Below are positions 17,398 through 26,096 of a stretch of DNA of 64,000 bases, one piece after another. The translations under genes and the position numbers were made by a program. Source of the stretch: Hungatella hathewayi (GTDB lineage Bacteria > Bacillota > Clostridia > Lachnospirales > Lachnospiraceae); contig CP102274.1 of the NCBI GenBank assembly GCA_025149285.1, positions 888,501-952,500 on the forward strand. The letters are read 5' to 3'. The notes under the pieces were generated by a model. The model was not told the origin of the DNA. It worked only from the letters and a program-made list of their open reading frames with translations, and did not search any database. Position 1 is the first letter of the stretch. Each line of letters opens with the position of its first letter.

Positions 17398-18181
17398 AAA
17401 ATACCTCTTTCACATAGGATAATGCATCAAACACTCGTTGCAGATCCTCCTGTTTTCCCATTTCTATAGATATAAATTTAGAGTATTGGCCCGCTAAAAT
17501 ACCAGCCAATTGCCTATGCAGTTTTCTTTTTAGTATGCCAGCTAACCCTGGTTCGCTAATATGGATATGATTAATTAAACCTATATTATCAGCAATTATA
17601 TCTAAAGACTCTTCATTATAAATTATAGTACCAATATCTAAATTGACAAGAAATCCTTCAGATTGTACTTCCTTTACCATTGAAAAGGCTTCTGCAGTCG
17701 AAGTTATGAAATTAGTGTTATATATAACCGGATTAGCCTCCAATGCAATAACCGTATTTCTATTATGAGCATATTCTCCTATTGCTGAGAAAAAATCCAC
17801 TGCTATATTATAATCACCAGAACAATTTATACTTCTGTTTTTAGGGCACCCAAAAACAAGATTATGGCATTCTAATGCTGCCGCAAAATCAATGGCCTTT
17901 TTCGTATATTCCATAAGCTGCTTTCTTTCTTTTACAGATTGAAACATTTTCTCTGTCTTTCCGTACCAGATAGATTGCATAGAGGAAATCTTCAAATGAT
18001 AGGATTTTGATAAATACTCTTTGAAATCATGTGCTTCTTTTACGCATTCGTATGGATTATTTGGAAAAACTCTGGTAGGTGCTATTTCAAGTCCCTGAAT
18101 ATTATTATCAAGAAGGTATTTGTAAATCTCCTGATCGTATTTTGAATCCCAACTAATATTTGATATTGATAATTTTAACAT
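17387..18181 (-). CDS. Sugar phosphate isomerase/epimerase-like TIM-barrel protein
   Basis: 264 residues of the AP-endonuclease-2/xylose-isomerase-like TIM barrel family. Start SISNISWDSKYD, then GLEIAP, HNLVFGCPKNRS and VIALEANP; metal-binding residues would be E in ALEANP, D in VNLDIGT, H in HIHISEPG and E in ISIEMGKQ, all seen. It overlaps both neighbours (7 and 11 bases), so it is co-translated with the SDR and GT2. Probably interconverts or epimerises the unusual sugar precursor for this sub-cluster; the exact reaction is unknown. Confidence 0.75.
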   Translation of the reverse strand: MLKLSISNISWDSKYDQEIYKYLLDNNIQGLEIAPTRVFPNNPYECVKEAHDFKEYLSKSYHLKISSMQSIWYGKTEKMFQSVKERKQLMEYTKKAIDFAAALECHNLVFGCPKNRSINCSGDYNIAVDFFSAIGEYAHNRNTVIALEANPVIYNTNFITSTAEAFSMVKEVQSEGFLVNLDIGTIIYNEESLDIIADNIGLINHIHISEPGLAGILKRKLHRQLAGILAGQYSKFISIEMGKQEDLQRVFDALSYVKEVFYDI

Positions 18182-19101
18182 GATTGCTCCTGTATAAATG
18201 TTTTGATTTCGGCTAAAACATTATCCTTATCAAAAATATAACCTCTTTTACCGCCCATAAGTGTATCATGCTTAGTCTTGAAATCATAATAAGGTGGATT
18301 ATTTGATATTATATTCTGAAACTTTTTGCCTTCCAAATAATGATATAACTCCGCAATGCCGATTGGTTCAGTGGCTAAATTTAAAAGATAAAGATCATTT
18401 TTTAATGCATACTTAATATGATTCCACAGATGTTTCAAATTGTAGAACTGAAATACACCACGGCTGTCCGTAAAATTAAGTGCAGAAAATCCCAGTTCTT
18501 TAAAAATAGTTTTAAGTGCTTCTTTTTCTTCACAAGATATGTCACTGCATTTATAAAATCCATTATCCTGCAATTTGTAATAGTTATTAAGTTCGTGTCT
18601 GACAGTTGCAAGTTTTCCAAACTTTTCATTTTGGATCATGGACGGAATATAATGTATATAATCATATATAAAATTCTTTTTTATATTTTTACCAAAGAGG
18701 CCTGGCAGTCTAATAATTAAAGTTTCTGGAAAATCATCTCTAACTTTCTGTTCCAGATAATAACGATTGGCTCCATAAGGTTGCAAATCTTCAGAAATTA
18801 TGGGAGTATCCTCATTAACGTTTATTGGGCTTTTATAAACATCAATAGTAGAAATCAATACTAGCTTTTTAGGCTGAATTTGCTGAATATTATAAAAAGC
18901 ATTTTCAATATTTCTCAAATCTTTATTGGGATCTTGATTTGCAAGATATTTTTCAGCACGAATTCCAGCATAGATTAATAAATCAGGTTTACTCCCATAT
19001 GCATCTTCAATATTTTTAGAATTATACCTTTCTGTAAAATCATATTGGCAGGATAAATTGGAACCAACAAAGCCTGTATAACCAACTAACATCGTTTTCA
19101 T
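18175..19101 (-). CDS. NAD(P)-dependent epimerase/dehydratase (extended SDR)
   Basis: 308 residues with the Rossmann loop GYTGFVGSNL at 7-16. The segment LISTIDVYK (82-90) holds the active-site Ser/Thr, and the expected YxxxK reads Y109-GAN-R113, with Arg in place of Lys; a shifted Y115-x3-K119 also exists. After residue 150 it diverges from ordinary UDP-sugar epimerases. ATG 19101 has AGAGGA upstream. It lies between a GT2 and the TIM-barrel gene, so it likely acts on a nucleotide sugar for the same decoration. Chemistry uncertain. Confidence 0.78.
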   Translation of the reverse strand: MKTMLVGYTGFVGSNLSCQYDFTERYNSKNIEDAYGSKPDLLIYAGIRAEKYLANQDPNKDLRNIENAFYNIQQIQPKKLVLISTIDVYKSPINVNEDTPIISEDLQPYGANRYYLEQKVRDDFPETLIIRLPGLFGKNIKKNFIYDYIHYIPSMIQNEKFGKLATVRHELNNYYKLQDNGFYKCSDISCEEKEALKTIFKELGFSALNFTDSRGVFQFYNLKHLWNHIKYALKNDLYLLNLATEPIGIAELYHYLEGKKFQNIISNNPPYYDFKTKHDTLMGGKRGYIFDKDNVLAEIKTFIQEQSC

Positions 19102-19115
19102 ATAGCAGATCCTCT

Positions 19116-20054
19116 TTAATTAGTGATTTTTTCTATGGATTCTATAATATATTTTTGTTTATTAAAATTTATTTTTAGTATTAAGGACATATATTTTATG
19201 ATGATTGTTAATATTACAAAGAGACCCAAAAAGGCAAAAGACAGGAAAAGCATAGTAGTTGTCCAACCAACTACAGGACGTCCGCCAATATAAATGCAAA
19301 CTGTATAAATTCCTGTAAGGGTAGTAATAAACATCATAATATAAGCAAAGACCATAGAAAAACGGTATGCAATATCTGTATAAAGTATCATAGCATCTAA
19401 AGCAGTATCCTTTTGCTTATGAAGGGTATCTTTATCTTGAAACGACGAATAGCTCTCATTATCATATGTAATTACATCTGTCTTTAAACCACAATTTGCA
19501 TAAACAGCCTTCCGGTATGGAATTGTCCTGCTCATAGAATGAACCCGGTTAATTCCGCGTCGTGACAAAATTCTGAAAGATTCTGTACGCAGAAGATACT
19601 GAGTGTGAGACAAACGATTAAACACAGCATAAAATATTTTTGAAGATGTGCGTTTCCCATGAAGTGGTGCGGCTGCGACGATATCATAGCCTTGTAGAGA
19701 ACGCTGGTAAACATCTATAATCAGGTTAGAAGAATATGATGCATGTGGTAAATCAAATTCAAAGACAAAATCCCCAATAGCCAGATCAACGCCAGCATTC
19801 ATTGATAGTTCAAGTCCCTGATAAAAACTCATATTTAATATGCTGATTACATTCCCTTTGACCGTAGAGGCATATCTTTTTATTTCTTTTATACTTCCGT
19901 CTGTAGATGCATCATTTACACATATAATTTCATACTTCTCAAAACTATTACGAAGAGTCTCATTAACTAATTCAAGAAAACGATATATCTGTGTTTCTTG
20001 ATTATAGACATATACAACAGCCGATATAAAATTTTTTTCTTTATTTAGTAGCAT
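19116..20054 (-). CDS. GtrB-like GT2 glycosyltransferase with two C-terminal membrane helices
   Basis: 312-residue polyprenyl-phosphate GT2. N-terminal SAVVYVYNQETQI and IICVNDASTDGSIKEI; the usual DxD site reads FEFDLPHAS, so the metal motif is weakly conserved. Two hydrophobic helices end the protein (about 225-250 and 265-290), the GtrB layout. Start chosen at ATG 20054 because GAGGTG lies 7 bases upstream; an in-frame ATG at 20069 overlaps that ribosome site. It overlaps the FAD oxidoreductase stop by 14 bases. Second polyprenyl-phosphate sugar synthase of the operon. Confidence 0.83.
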   Translation of the reverse strand: MLLNKEKNFISAVVYVYNQETQIYRFLELVNETLRNSFEKYEIICVNDASTDGSIKEIKRYASTVKGNVISILNMSFYQGLELSMNAGVDLAIGDFVFEFDLPHASYSSNLIIDVYQRSLQGYDIVAAAPLHGKRTSSKIFYAVFNRLSHTQYLLRTESFRILSRRGINRVHSMSRTIPYRKAVYANCGLKTDVITYDNESYSSFQDKDTLHKQKDTALDAMILYTDIAYRFSMVFAYIMMFITTLTGIYTVCIYIGGRPVVGWTTTMLFLSFAFLGLFVILTIIIKYMSLILKINFNKQKYIIESIEKITN

Positions 20055-21177
20055 TGTTAAGCACCTCATCTAAATCGTAGACCGTATTAATTTTTCCTGA
20101 TAATACACTGATGAAAGTAGGATCTGTAGAATACTGTTTTATTACAGTAGGTCTTGAATCATCAATTTCGGAAGCCTTTAAAATTGGTTTCATGGAAAAA
20201 AGGGAATGGGAGTACTCAAAACCATACTCTTCCTTTAAATATTTTGTTGCCAAATTAGACATATAAGGCCAAGCCGTTTCTGGTTTAGCAGGGCAATCAT
20301 TGCAATTTCCCAACTGCTTTGGTGAACACCCTCCATTACTCTTCTTCTGACAGTCAAAAGTAGGTACAGCGTCATAACTGGTTATGTGAGGAGTAAATGT
20401 TACAGAAGTCAGCGAATGATACCCTGTTTTTCCAAACGGCATAATGGAGAAGAATGGACCATCCATCACGGTAATACCTACATTTTTTAATTTTTCTGTT
20501 ACATTACATAAAATGATTTCACACAATTCATATTTGATTTTAAATGGCTCATATCCAAGCATACTGCTGATTTGGTTAGTGGAAGCATAGGTAGCATTCA
20601 ACAAAAAATCTGTTTCATATGTAGTACCATCGTTCATTGTTAACTCAAAGTATGTTGATTTTTTAGTTATTTTATTGATTCTTGCATTATAACAAATTTC
20701 TACGTTTGGATATTGAGACAATTGATTTAATAGGTACTTTTTTAAAATATCAGCATCGTACGTATATTCCTCAGTCAGAAAAGCACCATCGCACATACCA
20801 GGATTAAAGTATTTGTTTGGATTTATGTCATCACACCGAATATCAGCGTTGTTGCAAAATTTTTTGAATTGCAACGCATTTGTCCATGAAAAATCCGCAG
20901 AGGTTGCATAAATCTGATCAAATTTTGTCAATACGCAGAAAGAATAGTCTTCCATAAAACGGTTAAAATAATGAGCTGATTTTATAGCCGTTGAATAGGA
21001 ACGTGGATAGTGATACCCCATATGGACACGTGCCTGGTTAATATACGTCGCACGACGGAAGGGCGTTGAATCATGTTCCAGGACTAAGATTTTACTACTA
21101 TTTGATTGATGTGCCAAGAAATTTGCAGCGTATAGGCCGTATAAACCTGCGCCGAGGATAATCTTTTCGTAAATCAT
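20041..21177 (-). CDS. FAD-dependent oxidoreductase with a four-cysteine insert
   Basis: 378-residue protein with the dinucleotide-binding loop ILGAGLYGLYAA near residue 7 and an LVLEHD strand end, as in DAO/amino-oxidase-type flavoproteins. RVHMGYHYPRS (50-60) resembles the FAD contact region. Residues 276-295 carry C276-x7-C284-x7-C292-x2-C295, which could hold an iron-sulfur cluster or zinc. Good ribosome site (GGAGG) before ATG 21177. In a glycan operon it might oxidise a sugar or lipid carrier intermediate, or act like UDP-galactopyranose-mutase-type flavoenzymes; I cannot name the substrate. Confidence 0.75.
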   Translation of the reverse strand: MIYEKIILGAGLYGLYAANFLAHQSNSSKILVLEHDSTPFRRATYINQARVHMGYHYPRSYSTAIKSAHYFNRFMEDYSFCVLTKFDQIYATSADFSWTNALQFKKFCNNADIRCDDINPNKYFNPGMCDGAFLTEEYTYDADILKKYLLNQLSQYPNVEICYNARINKITKKSTYFELTMNDGTTYETDFLLNATYASTNQISSMLGYEPFKIKYELCEIILCNVTEKLKNVGITVMDGPFFSIMPFGKTGYHSLTSVTFTPHITSYDAVPTFDCQKKSNGGCSPKQLGNCNDCPAKPETAWPYMSNLATKYLKEEYGFEYSHSLFSMKPILKASEIDDSRPTVIKQYSTDPTFISVLSGKINTVYDLDEVLNNATK

Positions 21178-21201
21178 TTAAAACCTCCAGTAACCTAATA
21201 A

Positions 21202-23793
21202 TTAGGGAGAGATAATCAGTTGGACTGGATAACCATTTTGGTTACTGATTTTCTTATCCAAAAAGATATATAACCAATTGTCATCCACTTTTTTTACATC
21301 AATAATTTGAACTTTTTCTCCAGATAGTAATTGGATTGTTTTCCCCGTCAAGTTTATATAATCTGACAGATTACCGTTTAACAAAATACAATTACCATTT
21401 TGAGATATACCATTTACCCAGTTCTCATCAGTTAAATTAAATGCGGTAATTGAATAAATGTTATTAGTATAAATATCATTAGAATATATAGTATTTTGAG
21501 AATATTCTTTGTATTGATTATCTGCCACTTTAGAAGAAATTCCTGTCATAATATACTCAAATTTGTAATCAGGAATAGGACGTTGTATAAGCGCTTTCTT
21601 TTTAAAAGGCAACACTGTTTTTTCTTGTATATCTTCTAAATTAATATCTCTGTTTAAAAAGTCTTTGTTTTGTGTATTATCTGGATATATATGCATATAA
21701 ATAAAGCCATTATCAGGTATCTTTTTATTATCAATATAGTAGTAAAAGGAATCTTCATACAAATACATTTTAAAGAAATCATTCTGTGCACATAAAATAC
21801 CGTTTTTATCTATTACACTAAGTTTTTGTGTAACATCATAATATTTGAGTCCCATATTTCCTATATAAAGCAGAATTAAAAACAAAGCTATGAGACTAAA
21901 GTCTAGGCGTAGACATTGTTTAAATTTAAAATATTTTCGTCTATTCCACATATAAACTACTATCTTACCAATAAATGTAAACGCTAAAATATTAAATGGA
22001 ATGAACCATAAAATTGTGCAGATGTAGCTATGGACCATCGTGTGAGGCTTTGCGAGAATAAACCATGAAAATGGTCCTGCTAATGAAATAACAGTGCAAA
22101 TACCAAGAGGTATCATTTCTTTTAAATATCGTTTATCTCGCCGAAAAATAAATAGTAATAAAATCGTAAAAATAAAAATAAGACATACACAGACTTCAGA
22201 AATTGTACCTAATTTATTTATAGATATTGCAGGATACTGCCCCATTATTCTTAAAACATCCAACTGTCCAATTTCTGTAGAGCTACGTACTAACATATTG
22301 GAGGAATTAGTATCCCCTATTAACCGCTTTATTATTGGTTCCCAATAAGCATTTAGTGCTCTAGAAAAACTATTATATTCTTTTGTAAGTAATAACAATT
22401 TTATAAAACTTGCAGCAATAAAAGAACTTATGGCCCCTAAAGCTGGAACTAAAAATATCTTAATAGATTTTTTAATATCAACTTTCTCTGTTAATACATA
22501 ATATATATATGGAATCATTAAACTTACCATAATTGTTGATATAAATTCAAAATAGAATAGCTGTTTTAATAATGTTGCAGAAAAAGCAATAAAGTACATA
22601 TTAGGATAATTTACAGTTTTTTTTAGTTTTATAAATTCGACTGTGCAGATTGAACTGACCATAGGCAAAAAAAGACTCCAACCAACCCAATATAAATTCG
22701 TTCCATACATACACAATGAAGGCGAAAAAAACACTAAAATAGTATAGAGTATTATTGCAGATGCTTTTCCGTTATTTTTATATATCCAATAGACAATTAC
22801 GGTGAGCATTATAGCCATTAAGAATGCATTAATACCCTTTAACAAATATAAAACCAGTGATTTATTACTTATTATTTTATTAATAAGGCGATAAAAATAT
22901 CGATGAAATGTTAAATTAGAGTTATATATGGAATAATCATCTTGATTATATGTAGTACCTCCTTTGTAGTGTTGTTCAATCTCCTCCAAAGTTCCTTTAG
23001 AATCGTCAGAAAAAGTTAATTCTCCATTAATAGCCATTAAAAAATTACTATTATAGTTATAATGATCACCATATAACATATCCGAAATCATTATGCCCTC
23101 AGAAAAATCATCAAACCGTATCGTCTTAACCTGGGTTGTATAAATAGTAATACTTCCTAATATAGACAAAAATGTAATTAAGAAGCAACTATACCATAGT
23201 GTTTTTGAGTTTTTTTCTTTTGGTAATCTATGACTATGATCAACATTATCGCTTTTATATGGTATAATCTTATATTTACATATTAATATGATTAATATGT
23301 AAACCAGTAATACAAGTTCCATAAATATATCAAAACGAGGGATAAATTGTTTTGGTGGTTGATAATTCCAAGTACATTCTTCCCAATCCGAATCTGAATA
23401 TAGGTCTAATTCAGCAATCTGCTCTCCGTTGGACTGGATTATTAAATAGCCTGAACCACGTTGTTTGATATAGTCAACTTTAATAGTTGCTACATCTGAT
23501 AGTGTAATTTTTGCTAATGCCTGTGCATCGGGATCGTATGAAACAAGTAAATCACCATCTAACGACCAGCCCTCTACATTTTTAAACTTATTCCACGGTA
23601 TTTCTTGTCCATTTACTGTTACTTTTAATAAACGAAGTTCTGTACCAAATGACTCTTCATTTTTCTGACCAGTCTGGATAAATGTAAGCTCCATATCCTC
23701 TGGTTGGCTAACCATAAAAACTGGCTTTAGGAATGTGCAGATAGAAATAATAATAATCAAAATTGAGATGCATAAATACTTTACATTCTTCAC
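21202..23793 (-). CDS. Large polytopic membrane protein, GT-C-like
   Basis: 863 residues. One N-terminal helix, an extracytoplasmic beta-rich domain (about 30-150), then roughly ten further membrane spans between about 155 and 640 and a 210-residue soluble C-terminal domain. An acidic external segment, RFDDFSEGIMISDMLYG, follows the third span, where GT-C enzymes keep catalytic acids. GTG 23793 is preceded by GAGG at a spacing of 8. No family can be named with confidence. Size, topology and neighbours suggest the extracytoplasmic transferase using polyprenyl-phosphate sugars from the two GT2 enzymes downstream. Confidence 0.72.
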   Translation of the reverse strand: MKNVKYLCISILIIIISICTFLKPVFMVSQPEDMELTFIQTGQKNEESFGTELRLLKVTVNGQEIPWNKFKNVEGWSLDGDLLVSYDPDAQALAKITLSDVATIKVDYIKQRGSGYLIIQSNGEQIAELDLYSDSDWEECTWNYQPPKQFIPRFDIFMELVLLVYILIILICKYKIIPYKSDNVDHSHRLPKEKNSKTLWYSCFLITFLSILGSITIYTTQVKTIRFDDFSEGIMISDMLYGDHYNYNSNFLMAINGELTFSDDSKGTLEEIEQHYKGGTTYNQDDYSIYNSNLTFHRYFYRLINKIISNKSLVLYLLKGINAFLMAIMLTVIVYWIYKNNGKASAIILYTILVFFSPSLCMYGTNLYWVGWSLFLPMVSSICTVEFIKLKKTVNYPNMYFIAFSATLLKQLFYFEFISTIMVSLMIPYIYYVLTEKVDIKKSIKIFLVPALGAISSFIAASFIKLLLLTKEYNSFSRALNAYWEPIIKRLIGDTNSSNMLVRSSTEIGQLDVLRIMGQYPAISINKLGTISEVCVCLIFIFTILLLFIFRRDKRYLKEMIPLGICTVISLAGPFSWFILAKPHTMVHSYICTILWFIPFNILAFTFIGKIVVYMWNRRKYFKFKQCLRLDFSLIALFLILLYIGNMGLKYYDVTQKLSVIDKNGILCAQNDFFKMYLYEDSFYYYIDNKKIPDNGFIYMHIYPDNTQNKDFLNRDINLEDIQEKTVLPFKKKALIQRPIPDYKFEYIMTGISSKVADNQYKEYSQNTIYSNDIYTNNIYSITAFNLTDENWVNGISQNGNCILLNGNLSDYINLTGKTIQLLSGEKVQIIDVKKVDDNWLYIFLDKKISNQNGYPVQLIISP

Positions 23794-23798
23794 CCTTC

Positions 23799-26087
23799 TT
23801 ACCTCTTCGTTAATGAATTCCAGATACGTGCAAAGCCTTTTCGCAAAAATTTATTTTCTTTAAAAACAACTTTCCAGATACGCTGATTATTGGCGCTTTC
23901 AAGTTTATTAGTGCAACTGATATTACTTTCATAAAGATTCCGATACCATTCTCTAGCCGCCCATATTTCTTCTTGTTTACTTTCTGCCATTTCATATTCA
24001 ACATATATTTCAAGGTAATCATCTATTATATCAGAATACTTTCTTAACTCGTCACTCTTTTTATGGCGTAAGGCACTTACAGCCGGCAAATCTAATGACA
24101 AAAATTCTTGTTCCATTTTTTTAATCATAATATCGGTAGAAAAGCTCTCCTCAATTCGCATTCGGCACTCATAGCATAGAATTTTGTAATATTCACGATC
24201 TGCCAAAATGGAGTTAATAGCATCGGTATAAAGCAATATTTCTTCTGTCAAAAACAATCTGGAATCCAGTTGAGTAGCTTCATCCTGCATCAAAGGAATA
24301 ACTCTTCCGACCTTTTCGTCAATTAATTCAGCTTGGCCACCTACATCAGATGTTATAACAGGAGTACCCATTGACAATGATTCGTAAGCGGTAAGCGCTA
24401 GTCCTTCTTTTAATGAACAAATAAGCGTTATAGCAGCATCTTTGTAATAAGGCCTCATATCTGCCTGCCGGCCTGCGAAAAAAACTGTGTCCTCTAATTG
24501 ATTTTCGTGAATAAAACTGATCATTTCCTCTAATTGAGGACCATCTCCGACAGCAACAAATGCAACCCGCATTTCTGATTTTTTTAATACCTTTGCAATC
24601 TCAAGCATCATAAAGGGCCTTTTTTGCGGATGCATTCTACAAGGAAATAAAATAATAGGTCTGTCTTCTTCTAGATTAAATTGCTTTCTGACTAATCCGG
24701 ATTCTATATTAACAGAATTATATAAATCTTTATCTACACCAATATATACCGTCTCAACATTTTCTGGGGCTTTTCGAAAGTCCTTAATTAATATTTTTCT
24801 TGTTCTTTCATTACAAACATATGTTTTTTCAATAATATTTTTCATTACCCCAGAAGTCCTTGCAAATCCTCCTTTTCTCCAATACCATTCTTCCATATGT
24901 ATGTAATCAACTATTGCAATATTAAAAAATTCTTTTCTAATCCAAGGCATAAGATAATAACCATAGTAAGAATTTGATAAAAAGATCAAATCTATTTGCC
25001 GTGAATTTATGATATATGTTATGAATTCTGGATAATTTGAAATTTCCAGAAAATCGGGTAGGGTAAATATATCGCTAACATACTCCTCAAAACGTTGTTT
25101 CCAGGTATTAGAGCTATTTACTGTTGTTATTATTGTTATCTCATAAATTGATTTATTTAGTTTTTTAACCAACTCTAAATTAAATAAATCAGCCCCACCC
25201 ATTTCTAACCATGGTAAAAGCATAAGAATATGCTTTTTCTCAGTTATTTGGGGAATCTTATATGTCCAATTACTGCAAACAGGCTTACTAAATAAATTTG
25301 CACTACTTTGTCTGGGATACTCTATAGCCTCGATAACTTTGGTTATCTTTTGAGCAGATTGTTGTACTAGGCTATCCGAACAATTTTTTAGATCCCGATT
25401 TATTCTTACTTGATTTCCCATCCCGCTAGCCGTTCGTCTATACCAAAATCCAAAGACGCTTAAATGTATCGGATACTTACCCATGGCCAATAGTTCTAAC
25501 CATAATTTCCAATCTTCGTCGTAATGTTGATTGCTTTCATCATAACCTCCAACAGCCATAAGGTCTTTTTTTCGGATTGCAGCTGTACAGACCAAAAGGT
25601 TTTCCTTTTTCATTTTTTCACTGGAGAAAGCCTTTTTCCATAAATAACACTCTTCCTGAAAACCTAGAGAATCGGTATAACACCAGGAAGCTTCGGGATG
25701 GCACTTCAACCCCCAATACACATATTCTAAATAAGTAGGAATAATTAAATCATCTGCATCTAATGGGACAATTATATCAGAAGCAGCTTCTATTATTCCT
25801 TTATTTCTTGCTGATGCCTGTCCTTTATTTGATTGGTGTATGATTCTTATACGGCTGTCACTATTAGCATACTCCAATAGTAATGAAATATCCTGCGTAC
25901 TACCATCATCTACAATAATCCATTCAAACCAGGGAAACGTTTGATTAATAACACAATTAAATGTTTGTTCAAAGTATTTGAAGGCATTATAGTAGGGGGT
26001 GATAATTGACATTAAAGGTATCATTTTTTCTTCTAAACAAGGCTTTAATTGAATAAGCCCCGGTTCTTTTGTAAAATCAAAGTCCAT
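23799..26087 (-). CDS. Bimodular GT2-GT4 glycosyltransferase (paralogue B)
   Basis: 762 residues. Residues 25-240 form a GT2 domain (SIITPYYNAFKYFEQTF, IIVDDGSTQD, PLDADDLI as the DxD site, DEDWKLW as the ED catalytic-base region). Residues about 285-650 form a GT4 domain (LPWLEMGGADLFNLEL, FPCRMHPQKRPFMM, SLKEGLALTAYESLSMG with the ExxxxxxxE pair). The last 90 residues are a charged helical tail. Very close in sequence and layout to the protein at 27714-29936, so they arose by duplication. Two active sites in one chain suggests alternating linkages in a repeat unit, as in WbdA-type polymerases. RBS AGGAGA before ATG 26087. Confidence 0.88.
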   Translation of the reverse strand: MDFDFTKEPGLIQLKPCLEEKMIPLMSIITPYYNAFKYFEQTFNCVINQTFPWFEWIIVDDGSTQDISLLLEYANSDSRIRIIHQSNKGQASARNKGIIEAASDIIVPLDADDLIIPTYLEYVYWGLKCHPEASWCYTDSLGFQEECYLWKKAFSSEKMKKENLLVCTAAIRKKDLMAVGGYDESNQHYDEDWKLWLELLAMGKYPIHLSVFGFWYRRTASGMGNQVRINRDLKNCSDSLVQQSAQKITKVIEAIEYPRQSSANLFSKPVCSNWTYKIPQITEKKHILMLLPWLEMGGADLFNLELVKKLNKSIYEITIITTVNSSNTWKQRFEEYVSDIFTLPDFLEISNYPEFITYIINSRQIDLIFLSNSYYGYYLMPWIRKEFFNIAIVDYIHMEEWYWRKGGFARTSGVMKNIIEKTYVCNERTRKILIKDFRKAPENVETVYIGVDKDLYNSVNIESGLVRKQFNLEEDRPIILFPCRMHPQKRPFMMLEIAKVLKKSEMRVAFVAVGDGPQLEEMISFIHENQLEDTVFFAGRQADMRPYYKDAAITLICSLKEGLALTAYESLSMGTPVITSDVGGQAELIDEKVGRVIPLMQDEATQLDSRLFLTEEILLYTDAINSILADREYYKILCYECRMRIEESFSTDIMIKKMEQEFLSLDLPAVSALRHKKSDELRKYSDIIDDYLEIYVEYEMAESKQEEIWAAREWYRNLYESNISCTNKLESANNQRIWKVVFKENKFLRKGFARIWNSLTKR

Positions 26088-26096
26088 ACCATTCTC

